Positions 1 through 7,356 are shown, numbered from the stretch's first letter. The stretch is 11,977 nt of DNA from Armatimonadota bacterium (GCA_016183835.1 JACPDV010000451.1:1-11977), one strand, 5' to 3'. The notes: generated by a model not told the origin, from the letters alone. A program made the numbers and translations.

Positions 1-501
1 GATCGCCTTCAGCGCGTACTTGCTGGCGTTGTAGGTCCCGCCGCCGCCGGCCTCGGTCCAGTGCGTGCGCACCGAGCCGATGTTGATGATCTTGCCCGTG
101 TCGCCGTTCGCCCGCATCAGCAGCACCGCCTGCTGCAGACACGCGTACAGCGCCACCACGTTCAGCTCCAGGCACTGTCGCAGCGCCTCCACCGACTGCT
201 CGGCCACCCCGCCGCCCGGCGCGATCCCGGCGTTGTTGACCAGGATGTCGAGCCGGCCGTGCCGCGCCTGCACCCCCTCGAACAACCGCTTGACGAAGCC
301 GTCGTCGGTGATGTCGCCGGGCACCGCCTCGGCCTCGCCGCCGGCCGCCCGGATCTGCGCCGCCGCCGCGGAGACCTCCTCGGCCGTGCGCGCCACCAGC
401 ACCACCGCCGCGCCCTCCGCCGCCAGGAGCTCCGCGCAGGCCCGGCCGATGCCGCGCCCGGCGCCCGTCACCAGCGCCACCTGACCGTCCAGACAACCCA
501 T
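1..501 (-). CDS. Short-chain dehydrogenase/reductase (SDR), N-terminal 167 residues, cut by the left edge
   Basis: Predicted cytoplasmic NAD(P)-dependent oxidoreductase of the classical SDR family. Reading from the ATG at 501, the Rossmann glycine motif TGAGRGIG is at residues 12-19, NNAG at 89-92, the active-site Asn at 114 (LELNVV), the catalytic Ser at 143 (NIGSV), and the YNASK motif with Tyr157 and Lys161. The Asn-Ser-Tyr-Lys tetrad is therefore complete. Classical SDRs run about 250 residues, so roughly a third, including the substrate-specificity loop, lies beyond the window and the substrate cannot be named. The start is supported by GAGGAG 8 nt upstream. It begins 16 nt after the stop of the C_GCAxxG_C_C gene on the same strand, so co-transcription is likely. 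Arg37-Thr38 after the second beta strand (LVART) hints at NADP preference, but this is weak. Confidence 0.95.
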   Translation of the reverse strand, partial: MGCLDGQVALVTGAGRGIGRACAELLAAEGAAVVLVARTAEEVSAAAAQIRAAGGEAEAVPGDITDDGFVKRLFEGVQARHGRLDILVNNAGIAPGGGVAEQSVEALRQCLELNVVALYACLQQAVLLMRANGDTGKIINIGSVRTHWTEAGGGGTYNASKYALKAI

Positions 502-517
502 CCCGCCGGCTCCTCGC

Positions 518-994
518 TCAGCCCAGATCCGCGGGCCGCACCTGGACGCTCGCCCCGTGCTTCAGCGCCAGCTCAGCCACCAGCGCCGCCACGCCCGAAG
601 CGAGGCTGGTGCAAAAATCCTTGCGTGGCTGTCCGGCGAAGTCGCCCTGAGGGGTGGTCAGGAAGTTGCAGATCACGCACGCGCCGAGGCTGAGCCGCTC
701 ACGAAACAGCCGGCGGTATTCGTCCATCGCCGCCGCCAGAGCCGGCGGCAGAGCGCCCACGTACTGCCCGTCGGCGAGCAGCTCACAGAGCGCCATCTCG
801 CCGGCCCGCACGGCGCCGCATTCGCTCTCGCCGGTCAGCCCGCCGCGGCGGAGGATCATGTACGGCACCGGGTTCAGCCCGAACGTCTCCGCCACGGCCA
901 CGCCGCAGCTCCGGTGCGGCACCGCCTCGCCCCGGTACAGCGTCTCCGCCGTCCGCCGCGCCAGCTCCACGACCTCCTGGTACTCCACATGCAT
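518..994 (-). CDS. C_GCAxxG_C_C family protein (putative redox-active cysteine protein)
   Basis: A 158-residue protein resembling the C_GCAxxG_C_C family, small proteins with spaced conserved cysteines thought to be redox-active or metal-binding and of unknown physiological role. Visible landmarks are Cys30 in a CGVAVAETFG stretch, a GG-rich turn followed by ECGAVRAGEM (Cys59, matching the GCAxxG core in spacing), Cys70, a CVIC pair at 107/110, and Cys128 leading into an alanine-rich C-terminal helix. There is no signal peptide, so it is probably cytoplasmic. The reading frame is open upstream to 1225, but the ATG at 994 is chosen: it has GGAGG six nt upstream, and the extra 77 residues are arginine-rich noise overlapping the divergent gene. 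It is the first gene of a likely two-gene unit with the SDR. Family membership is recognised by pattern, not by alignment. Confidence 0.8.
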   Translation of the reverse strand: MHVEYQEVVELARRTAETLYRGEAVPHRSCGVAVAETFGLNPVPYMILRRGGLTGESECGAVRAGEMALCELLADGQYVGALPPALAAAMDEYRRLFRERLSLGACVICNFLTTPQGDFAGQPRKDFCTSLASGVAALVAELALKHGASVQVRPADLG

Positions 995-1000
995 GCCCGT

Positions 1001-1005
1001 CCTCC
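1001..1005 (-). promoter_or_regulatory. Ribosome binding site deciding the start at 994
   Basis: GGAGG on the minus strand, six nt before the ATG at 994. It favours the short 158-residue form of the C_GCAxxG_C_C protein over upstream in-frame starts. Confidence 0.7.
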
Positions 1006-1019
1006 GTCGCTGGTCACCC

Positions 1020-1042
1020 GTTCGCCGCCGTCGCACGCGAAC
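1020..1042. promoter_or_regulatory. Small inverted repeat in a divergent promoter region (possible operator)
   Basis: GTTCGC at 1020-1025 and GCGAAC at 1037-1042 form a perfect 6-bp inverted repeat with an 11-nt spacer. It lies in the 121-nt gap between the divergent genes starting at 994 and 1116. The position suits an operator, but 6-bp arms occur by chance in GC-rich DNA. No convincing -35/-10 pair was seen in the gap. Confidence 0.2.
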
Positions 1043-1105
1043 CTGCCAGTCAGCGACGCGGAAGGAAACCCGCCTCGCCGACGGGAAACGCCGCCCTGTC
1101 GTACC

Positions 1106-1109
1106 GGAG
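1106..1109 (+). promoter_or_regulatory. Ribosome binding site deciding the start at 1116
   Basis: GGAG six nt before the ATG at 1116. It supports this start over the long upstream open extension, which runs antisense through the neighbouring gene. Confidence 0.6.
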
Positions 1110-1115
1110 CAGCCC

Positions 1116-2843
1116 ATGTTCTGGCTCTGCCTCACCGTCGCCGCCGCGCCCGCACCGTTCGGCGTCCGCTGTATCGATTCCGTCACCGGGCGCGGTGTGC
1201 CGCTGGTCGAGCTCACGACTGTCAACCAGCTCCGCTATGTCAGCGACAGCCAGGGCTGGGTCGCCTTCGACGAGCCGGGGCTGCTCGGCACCCGCGTCTG
1301 GTTCACGGTGCGCAGCCACGGCTACGACGTGCCCGCCGACGGCTTCGGCTACCACGGCGCCGCGTTCGACACCACGCCCGGAGGCACGGGCACCGTCAAG
1401 CTCGTCCGCCGCAACGTCGCCGAGCGGCTGTACCGCATCACAGGCGGCGGCATCTATGCCGACAGCGTCAAGCTGGGCCAGCCGGTGCCGCTCAAGCAAC
1501 CCGTGCTCGACGGCCTGGTGCTGGGCCAGGACAGCGTCATGAACGCCGTCTACCAAGGACGGATCCACTGGTTCTGGGGCGACACCAACCGCCCCGCCTA
1601 CCCGCTCGGCAACTTCCAGACGCCCGGCGCCGTGTCAGACCTGCCCGGCCACGGCGGCCTCGACCCCGACCAGGGCGTCGACCTCACCTACTACGTGAAC
1701 GAGCACGGCTTCGCCAAGCAGGCCTGCCCCGTCCCCGGCGACGGGCCGTGCTGGATCGGCGGCGTGACCGTGCTCACCGACGGCGGCCGCGAGCGGATGT
1801 TCTGCACCTTCGCCAAGGTGCGGCAGGATATGAGCACCCACCGCTGGGGCCTGGCCGAGTGGAACGACGCCAAGGCGCTGTTCGAGCCACTCTTCGTCCG
1901 GGAGGGCGCGCCGCCGGCGTGCTGGCTCGGCGGGCAGCCGTTCGGCGTCACCGAGGGCGGCGTGCGGTGGCTCTACCTCTCCCGCGGCTACGCGCAGGTG
2001 CGCGTGCGCGCCGACGTGGCCGACCTCCAGGAGCCGGCGAAGTACGAGGCGTTCACCTGCCTGAAGCCCGGCGCGACCGCGCCCGAGCAGCTCGACCGCG
2101 CGCCCGACGGCGCGCTCCGCTGGGGCTGGAAGCCGGCCACGGCGCCGCTCGACCCCGCCGCCCAGGCCAAGCTGCTCAAGGCCGGCGCCCTGAAGCCTGA
2201 GGAGGCGCTGCTCCAGCTCCAGGACGTGGAGACCGGCAAGGCCGTGCAGGTCCACAACTGCTCCATCTACTGGAACGCGTACCGGAAGCGCTACCTGATG
2301 ATCGCCAACGAATCGTGGGGCACGTCGATGCTGGGCGAGATCTGGTACGCCGAGGCCGACCGCCCGCTGGGTCCGTGGCTCTACGCGCGGAAGGTGGTCA
2401 CGCACGACAAGTACAGCTTCTACAACCCGAAGCAGGACCCCATGTTCGACCAGGACGGCGGGCGGCTGATCTACTTCGAGGGCACCTACACGGCCACGTT
2501 CTCCGGCAACCAGTTCCCCACCCCGCGCTACGACTACAACCAGGTCATGTACCGCCTTGACCTGGCCGACCCACGGCTGGTATTGCCGGTAGCGGTGTAC
2601 CGGGTGGGCGAGCGGTTGCTCACCGGGCCGGAGCTGCCGGTGGATGAGCCGCTGCCCGAAATCGCGTACTTCGCCTGCGACCGCCCGGCGCCGGGCCTGA
2701 CGGAGGTGGCGCCGGCTGCCGGCCGGCTCTACGCGCTCCCGCCCGACGCCGCCAACCCGCCGGCCACCACGATGCCGCTGGAGGTGGACGGCAAAGCCGT
2801 CGCCAGAGTGTGGCGCAGCCCTTGGCGGCGGGTGCCGTACTGA
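1116..2843 (+). CDS. Secreted-type protein with an N-terminal beta domain and a GH43/DUF4185-like propeller
   Basis: A 575-residue protein with no assigned activity. Residues 1-13 form a short hydrophobic, alanine-rich start that could be a minimal signal peptide. Residues about 16-100 look like a transthyretin/CarboxypepD-type sandwich (IDSVTGRGVPLVEL, then SDSQGWVAF). From about 103 (AERLYRITGGGIY) comes a region reminiscent of five-bladed propeller glycosidase folds (GH43, DUF4185): WFWGDTNR at 152-159, EIWYAEADRPLGPW at 408-421, then NPKQDP and IYFEGTYT at 452-459. Repeated aromatic-rich blade strands and the acid-containing turns fit a carbohydrate-binding or glycosidase-like propeller. 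Catalytic acids cannot be assigned by eye. The ATG at 1116 has GGAG six nt upstream; the frame is open to 654, but that part is antisense to the neighbouring gene. It converges on the ceramidase-like gene with only 34 nt between stops. Confidence 0.85.
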   Translation: MFWLCLTVAAAPAPFGVRCIDSVTGRGVPLVELTTVNQLRYVSDSQGWVAFDEPGLLGTRVWFTVRSHGYDVPADGFGYHGAAFDTTPGGTGTVKLVRRNVAERLYRITGGGIYADSVKLGQPVPLKQPVLDGLVLGQDSVMNAVYQGRIHWFWGDTNRPAYPLGNFQTPGAVSDLPGHGGLDPDQGVDLTYYVNEHGFAKQACPVPGDGPCWIGGVTVLTDGGRERMFCTFAKVRQDMSTHRWGLAEWNDAKALFEPLFVREGAPPACWLGGQPFGVTEGGVRWLYLSRGYAQVRVRADVADLQEPAKYEAFTCLKPGATAPEQLDRAPDGALRWGWKPATAPLDPAAQAKLLKAGALKPEEALLQLQDVETGKAVQVHNCSIYWNAYRKRYLMIANESWGTSMLGEIWYAEADRPLGPWLYARKVVTHDKYSFYNPKQDPMFDQDGGRLIYFEGTYTATFSGNQFPTPRYDYNQVMYRLDLADPRLVLPVAVYRVGERLLTGPELPVDEPLPEIAYFACDRPAPGLTEVAPAAGRLYALPPDAANPPATTMPLEVDGKAVARVWRSPWRRVPY

Positions 2844-2877
2844 GTCGGGCCATGGGCAGGATGGCCAGGCCACGCGG

Positions 2878-5800
2878 CTACGGCTCCACCTCGAAGGTCA
2901 GCTCGTGGGTCTCGCCGTGTGCGACGTCCAGGTCACGGGTCTCCGCGCCCGCGGCGATGGTCCGCCGGCCGGCGGCAACCCTCGCCAGGTGGAACCGTCC
3001 GTCGCCGTCCGTCAATGTGGAGGGCAGTGGCACCGGCGACCGGCCGCCGGGATCGCGCGCCTGGATCAGTACGTTCGGCAGCGGCCGGCCGGCCGGGGTG
3101 ACCACCCGTCCCGTGAGCGTGGCGCCCGGCCCCATCGCCACCGCCAGCTCAGGTCCTGGCCGCACGTCGCGCTCCACATGGACCGCCAGGCCGTCGGCCG
3201 AAAACGCCACCACGTAGTCTTTGTCGTTCAGCCCCAGCAGCTCGAACCGCCCGTCGGCATCGGTTGCGCCCTCGCGCCGGTCGTAGTAGGGCCGGGCCTG
3301 CGCCTCGATCTTCACGCCGCCCAGCGGATCGCCGCCGGGGCCGGTCACGTGGCCGCGCAGGGCACTCCCCACCGCGACGCGGATGACCAGCGGCTCCGCC
3401 ATGCCCACAGGTGGCCGGTCGACGGCCGCCTCAGCCATGGCGAGATCGGGTACCTGGGCGAACAGCTCGTGGCGGCAGGGCGGCAGCTCGCAGGGCTGCA
3501 CCGGTCCATCGGGACCGATCTCGACTCGCCGCGAGAAGCCGCCGCCGTGGATGGAGAGGAACCCGGTCAACGGCGAGCCGTCCGCCTCGGCCACCAGGCG
3601 CACGTCCAGCGCCACCGGCTCGCGCAGCCGCAACTGCAGGTCGGCGGCCGGCAGGGCGAACTCCCAGCAGTCGTACTTGTCGCGATGGAACGCCGTCAGC
3701 TCCGCCGCGCCGGCGGCCGGCAGCCCTGCGATGCCAAACCGCCCGTCCTCGCCGGTGCGGGCCTCGCGGTGGAGCCAGGGCTCGCGAACAGAGAGCTGCA
3801 GCTCGGCCCCCGCCGCGGGACTGCCTTCCCGGTCGAGCAGTCTGCCCTCCACCACGCAGCCGGCCTCCAGCTCGATCACTGGCTCCGGTGCATCGAGCCG
3901 GGGGTCGGCCTCGACCGTCTTCGGCGCCATCCGCTCCGCGCAGACCGTCAGCTCGTGCTTGCGGGCCGGCAGGCCACGGAGGCAGAAGCGCCCCTCGGCG
4001 TCGCTCGCCGCGGTCTGGGTGAACTGCACGCAGCTCGGCTGGTCGATCCGCCACTCCGCCCTGGCACTGACCGTGGCGCCGGCCACCGCCTCGCCGACCG
4101 GCCCCACCACTCGTCCGGTCAGCTCCACCCCTCGGGACAGCACGAGCGGGATCTGGATCACGCGCTCCTCGTCCATCGGCCAGGTCTCGAGCGACTGGGC
4201 CATGGCCGGCTCGTGCGCTTCATGCTCGGCGACCATCACCCACCGAGCCCCCCGCTCCGCGGCCTCGTCGGCGAGGAACGACAGCCACTCGAACCGGCCG
4301 TCTTCATCCGTGGTGACCGCGGGCGGCCATGTGCCGATGCCGCCGAACGTGAACACGTGCGGCCAACCGCACCAGTCCGGCCCGGCGAGGGTCAACCGGA
4401 GGCCGGCGCCGGCGACCGGCTGCCCGGCCTCATCGGTCACCCGCCCGGCCAAGGTCGGGCCACGCTTGAGGCTTACGGAGATCGTGTGCGTGCCCTCGCC
4501 CCCGATGCTGCTGAAGGACTGCTGCTCGCCCGCCCGGTGCCGGTCCACGTAGTCGCGCCACTCGTGGTAGCCGCGGGCGCGGACCATGGGGTACAGCTTG
4601 GCGCCGCCGTCGCCGCCCACCGGCACGGCCCAGTCGACCGCGCCGTCTGCGTCGGTGACCGCGCGGAGGCAGAACCCCTCGCCCTCGTCGCGCCCCAGTC
4701 CAGGCCAGCCGTAGATTGTGGCCTCGGCCCCCTGCACCGGCTCGCCGGTCTCTCCGTCACGCGCGTCGACCAGATCGCCCAACAGCCGCCCCGCCGCCGC
4801 CACCCACTGCCCCTCCGTCCCCTCCGGCACGTACGCCCAGCGGCACAGCTCCGTCTCGTAGCCGCCCTGCGCCAGCCCCTCGTCGGTGGGCACGTAGCCG
4901 GCGCAGTCATTGGCCAGCGAGATGCAGACCGTGTGGGCGAACGGCGACGCGCCGCGGATCCGTAGCCCGATCGCCGCGAAGACCTCGCCCGGCAGCCCCA
5001 CGAACCCCACCTCACCCACCCGCACCGCCTGGATCGGCAGCTCGATCTCCGCCGGGAAGTCCTCCGCCATCAGCACCTGCTCGCGCGCGTAGCAGTAGCG
5101 CCACGGGTCGTTTTCGAACTGGTGCGCCGCCACGTAATCGCGCCCCGCCGCCACCTGCTCGGGAGTGGGCCGGCGCGGCTTCACCAGCACCTTCTCGATC
5201 CGCCCGCCGAGCGCCACGTCCGCGTGGAAGTCTTCCTCCCACAGCGTGTTCCACGCCTTCCACGCCTCGCCGGCCACCACGTTGGCCACGCGCTGGGCCT
5301 CGAAGTACTCGCTCGGCCGCGGCCCGCGCGGGCGGCTGAAGTCGATGTTGTTGATGTCGCCCGCGCAGCCGTTGCTCATGATCGCCACGAGCGGCTCGCC
5401 GGCGCAGCGCTGCAGCGCGCGGTCGAAGGCGCCGAAGTAGTCGGCCGAGATGTCCAGCGCTCGGGACCCCACATAGTGCAGCGCCAGGTTGGCCAGCACA
5501 CCGATGGGCCGCCGCTCGGGCGTGCGCGCCACCAGGACCGAGAGCGTCGGGTCGGTCGGCCCGGCCGGCTCGACGATGTCGGGGCTGCCGGGGGGCGGGT
5601 TCATCTTCACCGTGCCGTCGCGCAGGTGATGCCTCCGGTTGTGCACCTCGGTGGGGCAGCTCCCGGCCGCGAAGCCGACCCGGGCGGGCTGGAGCCGGTG
5701 CACCGCGAGCATCACCGCGTCGGCGATCTTGCGCGGCAGCTCATTGAGGTAGGCCGTCTCCTGCGGGACGAGGGCGATGTCCATCGTCGCCGGCCCGTAG

Positions 5801-6075
5801 TGGGTGTGCGTGGCGCTGACCATCACCTGCTCCGCCGCGATGCCGCACTCCGCGGCGATCAGTGACCTTGCCCGCTCCACCACCGGCCCGATCAGGGCGA
5901 TCAGGTCGCAGACGACGAGGGCGACCCGCGCCGCCCCGTTGTCGAGCACCAGCGCCTTGGCCTGCAGCGGGTCGTGGATGTTGTCGCTCACCCGGTCGGT
6001 GAGGTAGCCCTGCAGGTGCGCGCCCAACGGCGGGGTGATGTCGATCCGCGCGGCGCCGGCTTTGAGCTCGCTCAT
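2878..6075 (-). CDS. Ceramidase-like hydrolase (PF04734-type N domain) with about seven C-terminal carboxypeptidase-regulatory-like domains
   Basis: A 1065-residue protein. Residues 1-435 match the neutral/alkaline non-lysosomal ceramidase N-terminal domain: RIDITPPLG near the start, THTHYGP (His90, His92), LHYVG (His200), LPGE (Glu364) and CAGYVPT (Tyr394). These line up with the His/His/His/Glu/Tyr zinc site known for bacterial ceramidase. The ceramidase hexapeptide GDVSPN is replaced by GDINN (239-243), so the usual catalytic Ser is absent and ceramide is unlikely to be the substrate. From about 436 to the end run about seven beta domains of the form GRVxxxxGxPVxGA...TDxDGRF, starting near 436, 541, 650, 741, 822 (divergent), 905 and 985. 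No signal peptide is visible. The ATG at 6075 has GAGGAG six nt upstream and overlaps the preceding stop by 4 nt. Upstream open frame to 6786 is a shadow of the neighbouring gene. Confidence 0.88.
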   Translation of the reverse strand: MSELKAGAARIDITPPLGAHLQGYLTDRVSDNIHDPLQAKALVLDNGAARVALVVCDLIALIGPVVERARSLIAAECGIAAEQVMVSATHTHYGPATMDIALVPQETAYLNELPRKIADAVMLAVHRLQPARVGFAAGSCPTEVHNRRHHLRDGTVKMNPPPGSPDIVEPAGPTDPTLSVLVARTPERRPIGVLANLALHYVGSRALDISADYFGAFDRALQRCAGEPLVAIMSNGCAGDINNIDFSRPRGPRPSEYFEAQRVANVVAGEAWKAWNTLWEEDFHADVALGGRIEKVLVKPRRPTPEQVAAGRDYVAAHQFENDPWRYCYAREQVLMAEDFPAEIELPIQAVRVGEVGFVGLPGEVFAAIGLRIRGASPFAHTVCISLANDCAGYVPTDEGLAQGGYETELCRWAYVPEGTEGQWVAAAGRLLGDLVDARDGETGEPVQGAEATIYGWPGLGRDEGEGFCLRAVTDADGAVDWAVPVGGDGGAKLYPMVRARGYHEWRDYVDRHRAGEQQSFSSIGGEGTHTISVSLKRGPTLAGRVTDEAGQPVAGAGLRLTLAGPDWCGWPHVFTFGGIGTWPPAVTTDEDGRFEWLSFLADEAAERGARWVMVAEHEAHEPAMAQSLETWPMDEERVIQIPLVLSRGVELTGRVVGPVGEAVAGATVSARAEWRIDQPSCVQFTQTAASDAEGRFCLRGLPARKHELTVCAERMAPKTVEADPRLDAPEPVIELEAGCVVEGRLLDREGSPAAGAELQLSVREPWLHREARTGEDGRFGIAGLPAAGAAELTAFHRDKYDCWEFALPAADLQLRLREPVALDVRLVAEADGSPLTGFLSIHGGGFSRRVEIGPDGPVQPCELPPCRHELFAQVPDLAMAEAAVDRPPVGMAEPLVIRVAVGSALRGHVTGPGGDPLGGVKIEAQARPYYDRREGATDADGRFELLGLNDKDYVVAFSADGLAVHVERDVRPGPELAVAMGPGATLTGRVVTPAGRPLPNVLIQARDPGGRSPVPLPSTLTDGDGRFHLARVAAGRRTIAAGAETRDLDVAHGETHELTFEVEP
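3692..4456 (-). repeat. Diverged tandem CarboxypepD_reg-like domain repeats within the ceramidase-like protein
   Basis: This marks the most regular part of the domain array, about residues 541-795. Three successive units open with TLAGRVTDEAGQPVAGA, ELTGRVVGPVGEAVAGA and VVEGRLLDREGSPAAGA, and close with TDEDGRF, SDAEGRF and TGEDGRF. Further units follow toward the C-terminus (ALRGHVTGPGGDPLGG..TDADGRF and TLTGRVVTPAGRPLPN..TDGDGRF). They are diverged at DNA level, indicating old domain duplication. In known families such sandwiches act as spacers or as cell-surface and carbohydrate-binding modules. Confidence 0.75.
6072..6075 (-). other. ATGA start-stop overlap coupling two genes
   Basis: The TGA of the 372-residue paralogue (6072-6074) overlaps the ATG (6073-6075) of the 1065-residue paralogue as ATGA, the classic arrangement for translational coupling. 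Confidence 0.9.
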
Positions 6076-7190
6076 GCCAGGCTCCTCAGCAGCTCCACGG
6101 CGCCGGGCAAGCCGACGAGACCCACGTCGCCGATCCGCAGCGCCTGCAGCGGCAGACGCACCACCGCGGGTGAGTCGGCCATCAGCACGTACTCGTGTTG
6201 GTACATCCAGGTCATCAGGTCGTCCTCGACCGTGTGCTCCGCGAGGTACTCCTCGGCCGTGGCGAGCTGCTCGGGCGTGGGCCGGCGCGGGACGATGTCC
6301 AGCTCCCGGAGCGCGGCGCCGAGGGCGGGCGAGGCGGAGTAGTCCTCTTCCCAGAGCGTGTTCCAGGTCTTCCACGCCTCGCCGGCGCAGACGTTGGCGA
6401 CCCGTTCGAGGCGGTGGTAGGGATGCGGGCTCACCGGCGGCGGGCGGCTGAAGTCCACGTTGTTGATGTCGCCGAAGCAGCCGTTGGTCATGGCGCAGAC
6501 GAACTCGGCGCCGGCGCAGCGCTGCAGCGCGCGGCCAAACTCGCCGAAGTAGTCGCTCGAGATGTCCGTGTTGCCCGACCCGACGTAGTGGAGCCCGAGG
6601 TTGGCCAGCACGCCGATGGGACGGCGCTCGGGGGTGCGCAGGATCATCACCGGGAGCGTGGGGTCCGTAGGCCCGACGGGCTCGACCAGGTCCGGATGCT
6701 GGTAGCCGGGATTGGTGTGGACAGAGCCGTCCTTCATCCGCCAGCGGCGGTTGCGCACCTCGGTGGGGCACGCGCCAAAGGCCCACCCAAGCTGCGCCGG
6801 CTGGAGCCGCCGCTCGGCCAGGATCAGCGCGTCGGCCAGCCTGCGCGGCACGGCCCGACAGTACTCGGTCTCGGCCGGGGTGCCCAGTGCGCCGAAGATC
6901 GACGGGCCGTAGTGGGTATGGGTCGCGGTGACGAGGAGATGGTCGGCGGGGATGCCGACGGTCTCGGTGACGAGCCGCTTGGTTTCATCGGCCATCTCGC
7001 GGCTGACCATAATCAGGTCGGCGACCACGATCCCGAGCCGGGTGGCGCCGTTGTCGAGGACGAAGGCCTTGGCGTACAGGTCGTCGTGGATGTGGTCGGC
7101 GAGGCGGTCAGTCCAGTTGCCTTCGAGGTGGCAGCCGAGGTTGGGGGTGATGCAGGTCTGGGCCGCGCCGGCCCGGAAGGCGTCGGGCAT
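6072..7190 (-). CDS. Ceramidase-like paralogue, internally deleted near the C-terminus and probably missing two zinc ligands
   Basis: A 372-residue tandem paralogue of the following gene, clearly alike along its length (both share GPTDPTL, RTPERRPIGVLANL, DYFG, ALQRCAG and NTLWEED). It keeps the THTHYGP histidines (91, 93), His201 and GDINN (240-244). At residue 363 the match LVGLPG breaks: the paralogue continues EVFAAIG, while this one reads AVELLRSLA and stops. The tail resembles the paralogue's end-of-domain helix AGRLLGDL, so the simplest reading is an in-frame loss of about 64 codons that removed the zinc-ligand Glu and Tyr equivalents. It could be a degenerate enzyme, a structural partner of the downstream copy, or an assembly collapse. 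It has no signal peptide. The ATG at 7190 has GGAGG nine nt upstream. It is the first gene of a two-gene unit. Confidence 0.85.
   Translation of the reverse strand: MPDAFRAGAAQTCITPNLGCHLEGNWTDRLADHIHDDLYAKAFVLDNGATRLGIVVADLIMVSREMADETKRLVTETVGIPADHLLVTATHTHYGPSIFGALGTPAETEYCRAVPRRLADALILAERRLQPAQLGWAFGACPTEVRNRRWRMKDGSVHTNPGYQHPDLVEPVGPTDPTLPVMILRTPERRPIGVLANLGLHYVGSGNTDISSDYFGEFGRALQRCAGAEFVCAMTNGCFGDINNVDFSRPPPVSPHPYHRLERVANVCAGEAWKTWNTLWEEDYSASPALGAALRELDIVPRRPTPEQLATAEEYLAEHTVEDDLMTWMYQHEYVLMADSPAVVRLPLQALRIGDVGLVGLPGAVELLRSLA
6082..6087 (-). promoter_or_regulatory. Ribosome binding site inside the end of the preceding gene
   Basis: GAGGAG lies six nt before the ATG at 6075, inside the last codons (Leu-Arg-Ser) of the upstream paralogue. 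It supports the MSELK start and coupled translation. Confidence 0.75.
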
Positions 7191-7248
7191 GGGGGAAGTC
7201 CTCCGCGGCGGGTTGTTCGGCGGCGGGCGCGGGATCCTCCCGGCATAG

Positions 7249-7356
7249 CCCGGCGGCTGAAGCCGCGGCTACCATACCAAACCCACCTGCGTGGGTTCCA
7301 GATCCGGAGTCCGCGCAGGCGGACTTCGCATGGTTGCCGCGGTTTCAACCGCCGGG
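7249..7356. repeat. Palindromic REP-like composite (about 108 nt)
   Basis: Outer arms at 7249-7276 and 7329-7356 are inverted copies of one 28-nt element that begins CCCGGCGG and ends with ACCAT plus one base (24 of 28 positions match). Between them are two more palindromes: 7280-7297 (AACCCA..TGGGTT) and 7308-7325 (AGTCCGC..GCGGACT). The whole could fold into a multi-branched cruciform. A third copy of the 28-nt element is at 10675-10702. It sits in the 278-nt gap between divergent genes. The architecture resembles REP/RAYT-type or other non-autonomous palindromic repeats dispersed in bacterial genomes; no mobilising gene is in the window. The rest of the gap shows no convincing promoter. 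Confidence 0.8.

Noticed and set aside
557..2200. A 547-codon plus-strand open frame overlapping three genes
   Set aside because: It crosses the divergent gap and runs in the wrong frame of the propeller gene; its translation is Arg-dominated.
2844..2877. Terminator in the 34-nt gap between convergent genes
   Set aside because: It contains only short GGCC/CCATGG-type self-matches; no stable stem with a T-run could be drawn.
2905..4965. A 686-codon plus-strand open frame opposite the ceramidase-like gene
   Set aside because: It is a GC-driven shadow of the real minus-strand gene; its translation is low in complexity with no family motif.
6076..6786. N-terminal extension of the 1065-residue ceramidase-like gene up to 6786
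   Set aside because: The extra residues are Arg/Ala-rich and out of frame with the true upstream paralogue. The start at 6075 has a good ribosome site and begins at the family's usual N-terminus.
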